Both the position numbers and the translations under genes were made by a program. Under the pieces are notes generated by a model that saw nothing but the letters and a program-made list of their open reading frames with translations, ran no database searches and had not been told where the DNA came from. 34,162 nucleotides of DNA from an uncultured Bacteroidales bacterium (lineage in GTDB: Bacteria; Bacteroidota; Bacteroidia; Bacteroidales; Marinilabiliaceae): contig CALAUL010000045.1 in assembly GCA_937892255.1 (NCBI GenBank), forward strand, positions 1-34,162, given 5' to 3'. Positions 1-8,684 of this stretch are shown here, piece after piece. The first letter of the stretch is position 1. Each line of letters begins with the position of its first letter.

Positions 1-243
1 ACGCCATGTAGGAGCGATTGTTCGTATTGCCATTTTATGGCACAAGGTATCGAGATGTGTTGGTTTATCAGAATGCCTTTCAGCCACCCAAAAAATATCG
101 CATATAGAGTTGAAAAGCCATGATTTTAAGTGTATTACTTATGAGCAGTGTTAAATATTACAAAAACGAAACGTAGTAGATAACAATGGAAGTGATAACT
201 CTTTAACTTTGCGCTTTCGTTTATAAAAATCATATAAGAAGAG
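1..243. other. Left edge: no supportable gene, hyf promoter at its end
   Basis: Two forward frames are open from the window edge, one ending at a stop near 122 and one near 153. Neither shows a recognisable motif, so a truncated upstream gene cannot be confirmed or excluded. The only clear signal is the promoter box just before the hyf operon. Confidence 0.4.
204..211 (+). promoter_or_regulatory. Bacteroidota -7 box for the hyf-like operon
   Basis: TAACTTTG fits the Bacteroidota -7 consensus TAnnTTTG and lies 32 bases before the first ATG of the operon. No clear TTG element is seen about 20 bases upstream, so the call rests on one box and its position. Confidence 0.5.
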
Positions 244-2259
244 ATGTTACTCACATACGGTTTTTTAGTGGCTGTAGCCATATCGATATTGCTGATAGTG
301 ATTAGTCCGAAGCGCATTATAGGGACTATGGGTGCGATGTCGATAGTAGCGTTGTCGGCGGTGAGCATAGCTGGCTATGTGGCGGCTTTGATTTCTAATG
401 GAGAAGGAGATTTTATCAGTACATTCCGGCATAGTTTGTTTGGGCGGATAGATGTCGTGGTGGACGATATGTCGGGGTTGTTTCTTATCTTGGTGAGTGT
501 ATTGTTCTCTGTGGGGGCAATATACGGCATAGGATATCTCAACACATACGACAAGCGAGTCGGACAGACGAGGCTGCATTGGTTGACATTGATGTTGACA
601 TTTGTCGGCATGGTGGTGATGATGACGACCGACAACATGATAATATTCCTCATTGGTTGGGAGTTCATGGCTATAGGTTCGTTTTTCGCTGTGATATTTG
701 AGAGTGAGAAGCCTTTGGTATTGAAGTCGGGACTCAACTATTTCATACAGTCGCATATCGCCGTTTTGATGTTGACGGGAGCTTTTGTGTGGGTCTATTC
801 GTACAGTGGGACGACGTCATTTGAGGGTTTCAAGATATTCATGGAGAGTGCAACGGCGAAAGAGTTGTGCGTGATGATGTTCTTATTGGTGGGCGGATTT
901 GGCTTTAAAGCCGGCATAGTACCGTTTCATTCGTGGTTGCCATATGCACATCCGGCGGCACCTTCGCATGTGTCAGCTCTTATGTCGGGTGTCATTGTCA
1001 AGGCGGGTATATATGGTATAATACGTTTTGGTTCGTATGTCAGATATAGCGAAGCCGACATCACTACGGAGATAGGTCTTGTCATATTGGCAATGGGAGT
1101 GATAAGCGGATTGTACGGAATAATAAATGCCGCTGTGCACCGTGACTTCAAGCGTATGTTGGCTTATTGTACTATAGAGAACATAGGCATAATAGTGATG
1201 GGAATTGGCGTAGGGTTCATAGGCATGGGCGAGAGCAACTACTTCATCACAGTTATGGGTTTTGGTGCGGCGTTGTTGCACACTATCAATCATGCCATTT
1301 TCAAATCGCTCTTATTCTTTGGAGCCGGCAATGTATATATCATGACGCATACGCGCAATATGGAGGAGCTTGGTGGGCTTATAAAGCTGATGCCTCGCAC
1401 GGCGTTTGTGTTTCTCATAGGAGCGTTGGCCATAGGCGGACTACCACCCTTTGGTGGTTTTGTATCGGAATGGATTCTCTACTACTCGTTTATAAAGGGC
1501 ATGACCATGAGCGACTTGATGATACCTGCGGCAATGGTTGTCTCGGGAGCTTGTCTGGCGGTGATAGGAGGCGTGTCGATGTTGACATTTACGAAAAGTT
1601 TCGGTGTGATATTCTTAGGCGAACCGCGTAAGATGTTGGCACATCAGCCGCATGAGGTAAAAAGCGGAATGCTTAAGACGAGTTATATATTGATAGGACT
1701 AATCGTCATGTTCGTGTTATTTGCAAGACAGCTGTTTGAGTTTTCGACATCTATTATCACCGACCTATTTGGTTTGCGACTTTTCTCCATGGAGACGATG
1801 GAGGTAGGACGAGTAGCCGATATATTGGGGACGTTGAGCATTGTCATGGTAGTCTTTTTGGCAATAATGGCAGCTATGGTATATGTACGATTTAAGTTTA
1901 TCGAGAAGCGCGAAGTGAGTTATAGCGGCACATGGGGTTGTGGATATATGCGACCCATAAAAGGCATACAGTATACGGGCAAGTCATTTGCACGCACGCT
2001 GATAGAGCTTTTTAAGATATTCCTTCCCACCTCAACGCGATACAAAGAGCTCACAACGGAAGAGATATTTCCGAAAGAGCGCAGCCACATGTCATCGGAT
2101 TCCGACTTTGTGGAGAAACGAATCATAGAGCCAGTAGTAGGCGGACTATTTAAAGGATTGGACAAATTCCAATTTATACAGAACGGCAATTTGCAGTTGT
2201 ACATAGTCTATGGTTTGGCATGGGTTATAATACTGATATTGACAATGGCATTCATATAG
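244..2259 (+). CDS. hyfB: Hydrogenase-4 component B-like proton-translocating subunit
   Basis: A 671-residue polytopic protein of the Mrp/NuoL/HyfB antiporter-like family, the ion-pumping membrane arm of hydrogenase-4/Ech/complex I-type enzymes. It keeps the Glu of the proton channel (FLIGWE, E140), the TM7 Lys in FGFKAGIVPFHSWLP (K222) and a second Lys in GVIVKAGIYG (K253). The C-terminal TWGCGY...QYTGKSF segment is typical of HyfB. It is the first gene of a six-gene same-strand operon and lies 16 bases before the next gene. The retained channel residues argue that the membrane arm is functional, in contrast to the degenerate catalytic subunits downstream. Confidence 0.9.
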   Translation: MLLTYGFLVAVAISILLIVISPKRIIGTMGAMSIVALSAVSIAGYVAALISNGEGDFISTFRHSLFGRIDVVVDDMSGLFLILVSVLFSVGAIYGIGYLNTYDKRVGQTRLHWLTLMLTFVGMVVMMTTDNMIIFLIGWEFMAIGSFFAVIFESEKPLVLKSGLNYFIQSHIAVLMLTGAFVWVYSYSGTTSFEGFKIFMESATAKELCVMMFLLVGGFGFKAGIVPFHSWLPYAHPAAPSHVSALMSGVIVKAGIYGIIRFGSYVRYSEADITTEIGLVILAMGVISGLYGIINAAVHRDFKRMLAYCTIENIGIIVMGIGVGFIGMGESNYFITVMGFGAALLHTINHAIFKSLLFFGAGNVYIMTHTRNMEELGGLIKLMPRTAFVFLIGALAIGGLPPFGGFVSEWILYYSFIKGMTMSDLMIPAAMVVSGACLAVIGGVSMLTFTKSFGVIFLGEPRKMLAHQPHEVKSGMLKTSYILIGLIVMFVLFARQLFEFSTSIITDLFGLRLFSMETMEVGRVADILGTLSIVMVVFLAIMAAMVYVRFKFIEKREVSYSGTWGCGYMRPIKGIQYTGKSFARTLIELFKIFLPTSTRYKELTTEEIFPKERSHMSSDSDFVEKRIIEPVVGGLFKGLDKFQFIQNGNLQLYIVYGLAWVIILILTMAFI

Positions 2260-2275
2260 AAAGGAGAGCAGAGAT

Positions 2276-3169
2276 ATGATTAGTTTTATATTGATAATGC
2301 TGGCGAGTTTCTTTTTCACGGGCATAGTTGTGAGGACGAAGAGCATAGCACAAGGCAGGAAAGGGCCGTCTATCATGCAGCCAATGTATGACATAATAAA
2401 GTTGTTGAAAAAAGGCTCTGTTTTCAGTAGGACGACGAGTTATATATTTCAGATAGGGCCGTCGATATATTTTGCTTCGGTGCTTATGGCTATGGCCGTT
2501 GTGCCGGTGATAGGAGACAAGGGGCTTATATCGTTTGGAGGGGACTTTGTATTTTTTGCCTATGTCCTTGCTATAGGGAAGTTCTTCAACATCATCAGTG
2601 CGATGGATACGGGCAGTTCGTTTGAAGGCATGGGAGCAGCGCGAGAGGCATTGTTTTCGATGCTTGTAGAGCCTGCGTTTTTTGTTCTCATGGGCACGCT
2701 TGGCTTGCTTTCGGGCTGTACGTCGTTTGCCGAAATATTTGCGCAACTGCATTATGGCACGTATAGTTCGTATGCATTCGGAGCCATAGCGTCGTTTGTG
2801 TTGCTGATGATATGTATGATAGAGAACAGCCGTATGCCGGTAGACGACCCCAAAACGCACCTCGAACTGACGATGATACATGAAGTGATGGTGTTGGACA
2901 ATTCGGGTTTCGACATGGGACTTATCATGCACGCCACGAATATGAAATTTGCAATGTACAGTTCGCTCATAGCAGCCATGTTCATGGGCGAAATGGCGTG
3001 GTATTTGGAAGTGCCGACATTCTTCTGCATACAGTTTATATGTGCCGTAGCCGTTGGCATTACAGAGTCGTTCATGGCTCGATACCGCATGAGCCACAAT
3101 GCGCAGTTTATACTCGTATTGAGTTCGTTGGCACTGCTAATGTTTTTTGTAGCAAAGGGTTTAATCTAA
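2276..3169 (+). CDS. hyfC: Hydrogenase-4 component C-like (NuoH/HycD family) membrane subunit
   Basis: A 297-residue NuoH-family membrane protein that anchors the peripheral arm to the antiporter subunits. Family motifs are present: GRKGPSIMQPMYDIIKLLKK near residues 28-47, the conserved acidic stretch MDTGSSFEGMGAAREALF, and SRMPVDDPKTHLELTMIHE with its conserved acidic residues. The length is normal for HyfC/HycD. It is followed after 10 bases by the HyfE-like gene, which has an AAAGGA ribosome site. The interface loops are well kept, so the protein looks functional. Confidence 0.9.
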   Translation: MISFILIMLASFFFTGIVVRTKSIAQGRKGPSIMQPMYDIIKLLKKGSVFSRTTSYIFQIGPSIYFASVLMAMAVVPVIGDKGLISFGGDFVFFAYVLAIGKFFNIISAMDTGSSFEGMGAAREALFSMLVEPAFFVLMGTLGLLSGCTSFAEIFAQLHYGTYSSYAFGAIASFVLLMICMIENSRMPVDDPKTHLELTMIHEVMVLDNSGFDMGLIMHATNMKFAMYSSLIAAMFMGEMAWYLEVPTFFCIQFICAVAVGITESFMARYRMSHNAQFILVLSSLALLMFFVAKGLI

Positions 3170-3179
3170 ATAAAAGGAA

Positions 3180-3809
3180 ATGACGGATATACTGCTTATA
3201 TTATTCACCATAACGTTGTTTTATGTGTCGATAGCCAACAGGTTGATGACCTACGTGAGCGTATTGACGGTGCAAGGCTTTCTAATATGTGGCATAGCGA
3301 TATTGTCGTTGCACGAGATGAATGTGGTAAACCTTGTGACGATATTACTTGAGACGTTGGTCGTAAAAGCCTTGGCCATGCCGATATACATCAAGAAAGT
3401 AATATTGAAAAACAACATACGACGCGAGGCTGAGCCTTCGGTGCCCAACTTTCTATCATTGATAATTGTGACGATTATAATGATAGCAACGTTTTTGGTA
3501 TCGCGTTGTTTGGCAACGGAGACGCTCAACATGACGTATTTTGTCGTGGCACTCTCGACAATATTCAGTGGTTTGTATTTCGTGGCATCACGCAGAAAAG
3601 TCATAACACATGTGATATGTTACGTGATAGTAGAAAACGGAGCTTTCATACTCTCGCTTTCGATAGGTAACGAATTACCTTTTATGGTCAACTTGGGAGT
3701 ACTTTTAGATGTCTTGGTGAGTGTGTTCTTGTTGGCGATATTCATCAATAAGGTAGGAGATGTAACGGGCGATGGCGATGTTACACATCTTAATAAGTTA
3801 AAAGATTAG
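3180..3809 (+). CDS. hyfE: Hydrogenase-4 component E-like membrane subunit
   Basis: A 209-residue hydrophobic protein with about six to seven membrane segments and the layout of HyfE. An N-terminal NuoK-like part carries short TM helices (SLHEMNVVNLVTILLETLVV, with Glu residues inside helices). The C-terminal extension includes an ICYVIVENGAFILSL segment. The call also rests on its place between hyfC and hyfF. Its stop is 6 bases before the next start, so translation is probably coupled. Confidence 0.8.
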   Translation: MTDILLILFTITLFYVSIANRLMTYVSVLTVQGFLICGIAILSLHEMNVVNLVTILLETLVVKALAMPIYIKKVILKNNIRREAEPSVPNFLSLIIVTIIMIATFLVSRCLATETLNMTYFVVALSTIFSGLYFVASRRKVITHVICYVIVENGAFILSLSIGNELPFMVNLGVLLDVLVSVFLLAIFINKVGDVTGDGDVTHLNKLKD

Positions 3810-3815
3810 CGTAAT

Positions 3816-5267
3816 ATGATAACGATGACAATAATATATCTGTCGACGGCTTTGGTGTTGGGATTGTTGCAATTCGTCAATCGCAACGGCAAGGTACGTT
3901 CAATAATCACGTGTCTCTTTTTATCGTTGCAGTGGTATTTCACATATCATGCGCAGACACATCTTGGCACGAGCGAAGCCATGTTCTTTAAATTCGACAG
4001 TCTGGCAATGCTTTTTCTTGCAACGTTGAGTGTCGTTGCCACCGTGGCATTTGTGCATGGAAAAGATTACATAGAAGGCGACAACGAAGTAGCGGACAAG
4101 AGGAAGGTTGACGGGCAGTACGCAGGAGCGATGCAACTCATGACAATGGCTCTCACAATGGCATATCTCTCGCAACATGTTGCAGTGACATGGATTTTTG
4201 TCGAGATAACGACACTCTGTGCGTCGGCCCTCATATTCTATCGTCGCCATGTTGGCAGTATCGAAGCCACGTGGAAATATGTCTTTGCCTGTTCGATAAG
4301 TCTCGTGCTTGTATATGTCGGCATACTCTTTTTGAGTATCTCGATGGGAGGCGAAGCCGGCAATAGTATGCTCTTTGACTCGATGTCGGGCAAGGAGAGT
4401 ACATTCAACGAATTTTGGCTCAAAATGGCATTCATCTTTATCCTTGTAGGATACACAGCCAAGATGAGCTTAGTCCCGATGTTCACAGCGGGCATCGACG
4501 CCAAGGATAAAGCACCGACACCGGCGGCGGCCATGTTGTCGTCTGTCGTGATGAATGCCGGATTTGTCGGATTCTATCGTGTTTACGGAATAGTGGCTCA
4601 CACAGCCGTTGTCGAATGGGCAAACAAGATATTGATGATAACAGGTATTGTATCCATCTTTGTTGCTGCGGTGTATTTGGTGCGTGTGCAGAATGTTAAA
4701 CGTCTTTTTGCATACTCGTCAGTCGAACACATGGGAGTGGTAATGTTGGGTATTGCCACGGGCAAAGCCGGTGTATATGCCGCATTGCTTCACCTCTTGC
4801 TCCACACCTTTGCCAAGTCGGCGATATTCTTCCACATCGGGCAACTCTACAGAGTGTATGGCTCCAAGCAGATAGGCAAGATGGGACGATATATGAATCA
4901 TTCGGGCATGGGAACTGTCATCGTCATATTGGCCATGATGAGCATTACAGCCATGCCACCTTCGGGATTGTTCATCACCGAGCTTATGATATTCAAGTCA
5001 ATGGCGGAAGCCGAATTGTGGGTTGTGATGGTCATAACCATGATACTTCTCACCATCATCGTTTGGGCAATAGGACGAGATACATTTTCGCTTCTCTTTC
5101 TTCATGCGCCGTCTCCCGACGCCATAAAACCTCGTGCAGTGCGACAACCATGGCACGAAACGGTGTTGCAGTTTGTACTTTTGGTATTAGTGATTTGGCT
5201 CGGACTCTCGACACCCGACTGGCTTGAACACCTTTTAAACGAAGCAACGCAAATAGTGACAATTTAA
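3816..5267 (+). CDS. hyfF: Hydrogenase-4 component F-like proton-translocating subunit
   Basis: A 483-residue second antiporter-like subunit (NuoN/NuoL/HyfF family). It keeps the channel Glu in VTWIFVE (E130) and the TM7 Lys in YTAKMSLVPM (K216), followed by KAPTPAAAMLSSVVMNAGFVG, the equivalent of the family's APSPVSALLSGVLLN segment. It is shorter than HyfB, as usual. No hyfD-like gene lies between hyfE and hyfF, so the complex would have two antiporter subunits where E. coli Hyf has three. Confidence 0.9.
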   Translation: MITMTIIYLSTALVLGLLQFVNRNGKVRSIITCLFLSLQWYFTYHAQTHLGTSEAMFFKFDSLAMLFLATLSVVATVAFVHGKDYIEGDNEVADKRKVDGQYAGAMQLMTMALTMAYLSQHVAVTWIFVEITTLCASALIFYRRHVGSIEATWKYVFACSISLVLVYVGILFLSISMGGEAGNSMLFDSMSGKESTFNEFWLKMAFIFILVGYTAKMSLVPMFTAGIDAKDKAPTPAAAMLSSVVMNAGFVGFYRVYGIVAHTAVVEWANKILMITGIVSIFVAAVYLVRVQNVKRLFAYSSVEHMGVVMLGIATGKAGVYAALLHLLLHTFAKSAIFFHIGQLYRVYGSKQIGKMGRYMNHSGMGTVIVILAMMSITAMPPSGLFITELMIFKSMAEAELWVVMVITMILLTIIVWAIGRDTFSLLFLHAPSPDAIKPRAVRQPWHETVLQFVLLVLVIWLGLSTPDWLEHLLNEATQIVTI

Positions 5268-5285
5268 CAAAGAAACCTTACTACG

Positions 5286-6773
5286 ATGAATATATATAAC
5301 GGTCAGTCGGTTAAATTGTCCGACATTGAGATAGATGGTTACGCCGACTTCTTCGGCAAGGTCAACGACCTTATGGAAATAGAGACGTCACACTGTGTCA
5401 ACTATTTCGCCGTACCCGATGGCGAGTCGAAATACCGACTCTATTGCATCATAGCCAACGATGAGAAACATACCCTCGAACTCTTGGCTACAGAGGTCCG
5501 TGCAGATGAACATTTGCAGTCGCTTACAGCCCAACACAGAGCATTCCATGCCTATGAACGCGAGATGTACGAAGCTCATGGCTTGCATTTCGAAGGTCAC
5601 CCATGGCTGAAGCCGTTGCGCTATCCTCACAACAAGGCAACAAACGGAACGATGTATGACTACCCGTTCTTCAACATACAGAGCGAAGAGTTGCACCGTG
5701 TCGGCGTAGGTCCTATACATGCCGGCATTATCGAGCCGGGACATTTCCGTTTCATCTGCGAAGGAGAGAAGATACACCACCTCGAGATACAGCTCGGCTG
5801 GCAACATCGAGGAGTGGAGACACAGATGCTCAACAAGACAAAGATACTTCAACGTGCTACATTGGCAGAAAATATAGCCTCAGACACCACTGTGGCTCAT
5901 GCCGTGGCGTTCTCTCGAGCCTTTGAAAGTCTTGCCGACTACGAAGCACCCGAGAAACTCCAATACGACCGTACCATAGCCCTCGAACAAGAGCGCATAG
6001 CTGTTCACACAGGCGACCTCTCCGCAATATGTACCGATGTAGCTTATCAGTTGGGCAATGCCGTCTTCGGGCGTCTGCGTACACCGATGATAAATTACTT
6101 CCAGCAGTGGTGTGGCAACCGTTTTGCCAAGAGCCTTATCCGTCCGGGAAAGACCAATTTCCCTTTTACAGAGGAGTTGGCGCAGACATGGCACACCGTT
6201 ATAGACAAATATAAGCCACATTTCGTTGAGATGGCAGAGCAGATGTTTGATCTCCCTTCGGTGCTCTCTCGAATTGAAAAGACGGGCGTCGTAAGCAACA
6301 AGACGGCACGCAGCATAGGACTTGTCGGAATGGCGGCTAAGGCCTCGGGATTGGCACGTGATGTGCGTGCTTCACACCCGTATGAAGCCTATACGAAACT
6401 CAACCTGACACCCATAGTAAAGCAGACGGGTGACGTCTACGCCCGTGCACGCGTTCGCTATGAAGAGGTGCTTGACTCGATAGATAATATCGAAAAGCTC
6501 ATTGCCACCATGCCTAAGGCAAACTATGACAATCGTACGGACCTGCAACTTCGCGGAGGTATGCTTTGCGTCTCGTTGGTTGAAGGCTGGCGTGGCGAGA
6601 TATGTCACTGCGCCATGACCGACGAAAATGGTAACCTGACAGCGTATAAGATAAAAGACCCTTCGATGCACAATTGGCTCGGTTTGGCTATGGCCGTCAG
6701 AGGCAATGGCATCTCGGACTTCCCGATATGCAACAAGAGTTTTGACCTCTCATACTGTGGTCATGACTTGTAA
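5286..6773 (+). CDS. hyfG: Hydrogenase-4 component G-like large subunit lacking Ni-Fe ligands
   Basis: A 495-residue fusion of a NuoC-like domain (about residues 1-110) and a NuoD/HycE large-subunit domain (about 125-495), the HyfG/HycE layout. The family motif ERxCGxCxxxH is replaced by ENIASDTTVAH, with A198 and T201 where both cysteines should be and H205 kept. The C-terminal DPCxSC is replaced by FDLSYCGHDL, with S489 and G492 at the cysteine positions. All four [NiFe] ligands are therefore gone. The protein also ends a few residues after this site, with no extension for a maturation protease to remove. This matches energy-converting hydrogenase-related (Ehr) complexes rather than a working hydrogenase. 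Confidence 0.85.
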   Translation: MNIYNGQSVKLSDIEIDGYADFFGKVNDLMEIETSHCVNYFAVPDGESKYRLYCIIANDEKHTLELLATEVRADEHLQSLTAQHRAFHAYEREMYEAHGLHFEGHPWLKPLRYPHNKATNGTMYDYPFFNIQSEELHRVGVGPIHAGIIEPGHFRFICEGEKIHHLEIQLGWQHRGVETQMLNKTKILQRATLAENIASDTTVAHAVAFSRAFESLADYEAPEKLQYDRTIALEQERIAVHTGDLSAICTDVAYQLGNAVFGRLRTPMINYFQQWCGNRFAKSLIRPGKTNFPFTEELAQTWHTVIDKYKPHFVEMAEQMFDLPSVLSRIEKTGVVSNKTARSIGLVGMAAKASGLARDVRASHPYEAYTKLNLTPIVKQTGDVYARARVRYEEVLDSIDNIEKLIATMPKANYDNRTDLQLRGGMLCVSLVEGWRGEICHCAMTDENGNLTAYKIKDPSMHNWLGLAMAVRGNGISDFPICNKSFDLSYCGHDL

Positions 6774-6822
6774 ATAAGGAGAGAAAACAGAATCTGTAGT
6801 ATACCGATAATAATATAGAAAG

Positions 6823-7572
6823 ATGTTAGATACATTGAAAATATGGCTCCATCAGGGCAAGCAATATATACCCGATGTGAAGACTTCGGAAGTTCCGGGA
6901 ATATTCCGAGGACGTCCTATAATAAGCGGTGGCAGCAAGGAGGAAGAGCAACTCCTTGTCGACCTCTGTCCTATGGAAGCTATAGGAATAGAGCCACTCT
7001 CTATCGACTTGGGCAAATGTTCTTTTTGCGGAGAGTGTGCCATGGCATGTCCTAACAGAATAAAGTTCACCAAAGACTACAAGATGTCGCATAACACACG
7101 CGAGGGTCTTATCATATGCGAAGGAGACGTCAATCCTATCCTCCTCGACGAAAATAAAGTTCGAAGTGAGATACGTCGCCTCTTTGGCCGTTCGTTGAAG
7201 TTGCGTCAGGTATCAGCCGGAGGTGATGGCTCTTGTGAATGGGAGCTTAATGCTACGGGCAACGTAAACTTCGATGTAGGTCGTTTCGGCATTGATTTTG
7301 TGGCCTCACCACGACATGCCGATGGATTGGTCATCACCGGACCTATATCTGCCAATATGGCGGAATCGCTCATCGACTGTTACAATGCTATTCCTGACCC
7401 AAAGGTAGTAATCCTTGCAGGTACTGATGCCATAAGTGGTGGTCTCTTTGCCGACTCTCCGGCAGTACGCAGAGAGATGCTCGATAAGTGGCACATTGAC
7501 TTATATATACCCGGCAATCCCGTACATCCGTTGGCATTTGTCAATGGAGTATTGAGTTTGTTGGGCAGATAA
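6823..7572 (+). CDS. Fused ferredoxin (HyfH-like) and NuoB/HyfI-like subunit with lost cluster ligands
   Basis: A 249-residue protein. Residues 1-85 are HyfH-like: CPMEAI (C49) and CSFCGECAMACP (C66, C69, C72, C76). This gives the ligands for one [4Fe-4S] cluster, while the other ferredoxin site is missing. Residues 125-249 match NuoB/HyfI (FGIDFVASPRHADGLVITGP, ISGGLF, YIPGNP). In that family four Cys bind the proximal cluster. Here only C138 remains; E141, D202 and N232 occupy the other three positions. It is the last gene of the operon, followed by a terminator. The fold appears kept while the proximal cluster should not assemble in the usual way. Confidence 0.8.
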   Translation: MLDTLKIWLHQGKQYIPDVKTSEVPGIFRGRPIISGGSKEEEQLLVDLCPMEAIGIEPLSIDLGKCSFCGECAMACPNRIKFTKDYKMSHNTREGLIICEGDVNPILLDENKVRSEIRRLFGRSLKLRQVSAGGDGSCEWELNATGNVNFDVGRFGIDFVASPRHADGLVITGPISANMAESLIDCYNAIPDPKVVILAGTDAISGGLFADSPAVRREMLDKWHIDLYIPGNPVHPLAFVNGVLSLLGR

Positions 7573-7600
7573 AGAGGTTTTGAGTTTTAGAGTTAATTTA

Positions 7601-7637
7601 ACAGTTTGTCAGCATTAATGTTGGCAGGCTGTTTTTT
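7601..7637 (+). terminator. Intrinsic terminator of the hyf-like operon
   Basis: A 13-base stem (7601-7613 with 7620-7632, several G-U pairs) closes a 6-base loop and runs into TTTTTT at 7632-7637. It lies 29 bases after the last stop. Confidence 0.7.
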
Positions 7638-7874
7638 GCTGCGGGGACCATATCAACAGCAAATTTTGCATATCTGCGGTGACGAGAGCACGAAGAACCG
7701 CAATGTCGAAGTGGACAATTTTTCCTGAAAAAACTTTGGTCGTGCGAAAGCCAAGCGGAGCACTTCAAAATCTTGTCGATGAACGAGTTTTATACACAAT
7801 TCAGCACTGAGCGCAGTGAAAACCGACGGAGGTTAAAAAAAATATATACCTTTGTCGTTTGAATATGTAAAGAG
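7638..7874. other. Gene-free stretch before the ASCH gene
   Basis: No convincing gene on either strand. Short open frames lack motifs and start signals. The only signal recognised is a promoter box at its right end. Confidence 0.4.
7847..7854 (+). promoter_or_regulatory. -7 box for the ASCH-metF unit
   Basis: TACCTTTG matches TAnnTTTG and sits 20 bases before the ASCH-protein start, after an A-rich run. No obvious TTG element is seen at the usual distance. Confidence 0.5.
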
Positions 7875-8660
7875 ATGATGAAAGTACTTGTCATGCCTCA
7901 GCCTTGGGCGTTACTTATGTGTTGCGGAATATGTGACGTTGTCACGGTAAACAAATATTTTGATTATCGTGGCAAGGTGCTCATTGCCGCTCGGGGAAAA
8001 GACTTCGGATTGATTGACGACTGTTATGAATGGACAACAGCCTTCTACAATGCCGAGACTTTTGGGAACATACCACCGGAGAGCGAATGGGAATACGACT
8101 GCATAATAGGGAGTGTCGAGGTTGTAGACTGTACAGAAGAGTCGCAATCCTCGTGGCACAAAAGACGTAACAATACGGAGCGATACATGAGGCTGAAAGA
8201 TGCACGTCTCCTTAACATACCGATATATGACGTTGAATTTCAGGAGGATTATTTCTTTGAAAGCGAAGATTTGGACGATGTTTCGTGCTATGAGACACAC
8301 AAGAGAGAGTTGCGAGCACCGAGGTTTTCCGGAGAGAAATATGTGATACCGGTAAACGAAACGCTAATGGACGAGTATACCGACAGGCGACGAAGTGTGA
8401 TAGACATATATCTGAGCGAAGAGTTTATTTACTCGGGAAATTTCTCAGATTTCACGGAAGAAGAACTCAGAGAAATAAAAGTCGTGGAATTACAATCGCC
8501 AACCAGAATGTCTCTTTTCAGAGTAAAGCAAGCAAAGTTATGTAGCTTCGAAGACAAAGACGGAGAGACTGTGATATTAAAGTCAGTCTACAACAACGAA
8601 GAAAAAATACTATGCGAAAGTCTCTCTATAGAAATTGAAAGAGCTTTCATGTGGAAATAA
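7875..8660 (+). CDS. ASCH-domain protein of unknown function
   Basis: A 261-residue soluble protein. The N-terminus resembles the ASCH (PUA-like) fold: KVLVMPQPWALLMCCGICDV, then YRGKVLIAARGK, matching the family pattern of a QPWA start, a GxK/CxxV helix and a YRGxLLIHA strand. ASCH domains are thought to bind RNA or nucleosides. The rest (about 110-261) is acidic and unfamiliar. Either of the first two ATG codons (7875 or 7878) could be the start. It lies 24 bases upstream of metF and probably shares its transcript, without an obvious functional link. Confidence 0.65.
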   Translation: MMKVLVMPQPWALLMCCGICDVVTVNKYFDYRGKVLIAARGKDFGLIDDCYEWTTAFYNAETFGNIPPESEWEYDCIIGSVEVVDCTEESQSSWHKRRNNTERYMRLKDARLLNIPIYDVEFQEDYFFESEDLDDVSCYETHKRELRAPRFSGEKYVIPVNETLMDEYTDRRRSVIDIYLSEEFIYSGNFSDFTEEELREIKVVELQSPTRMSLFRVKQAKLCSFEDKDGETVILKSVYNNEEKILCESLSIEIERAFMWK

Positions 8661-8684
8661 AAACAGAGGTATAAATATAATCAG

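Noticed and set aside
265..756. 163-codon minus-strand frame inside hyfB
   Set aside because: It is the antisense shadow of a clearly conserved gene, rich in His and Tyr, with no start signal or motif.
2252..3097. 281-codon minus-strand frame opposite hyfC
   Set aside because: Long but low-complexity in character (many His, Arg, Tyr), no family features, and it fully overlaps a conserved subunit.
7640..7840. Possible remnant of a mobile element between the hyf operon and the ASCH gene
   Set aside because: No transposase fragment, terminal repeats or target duplication could be seen.
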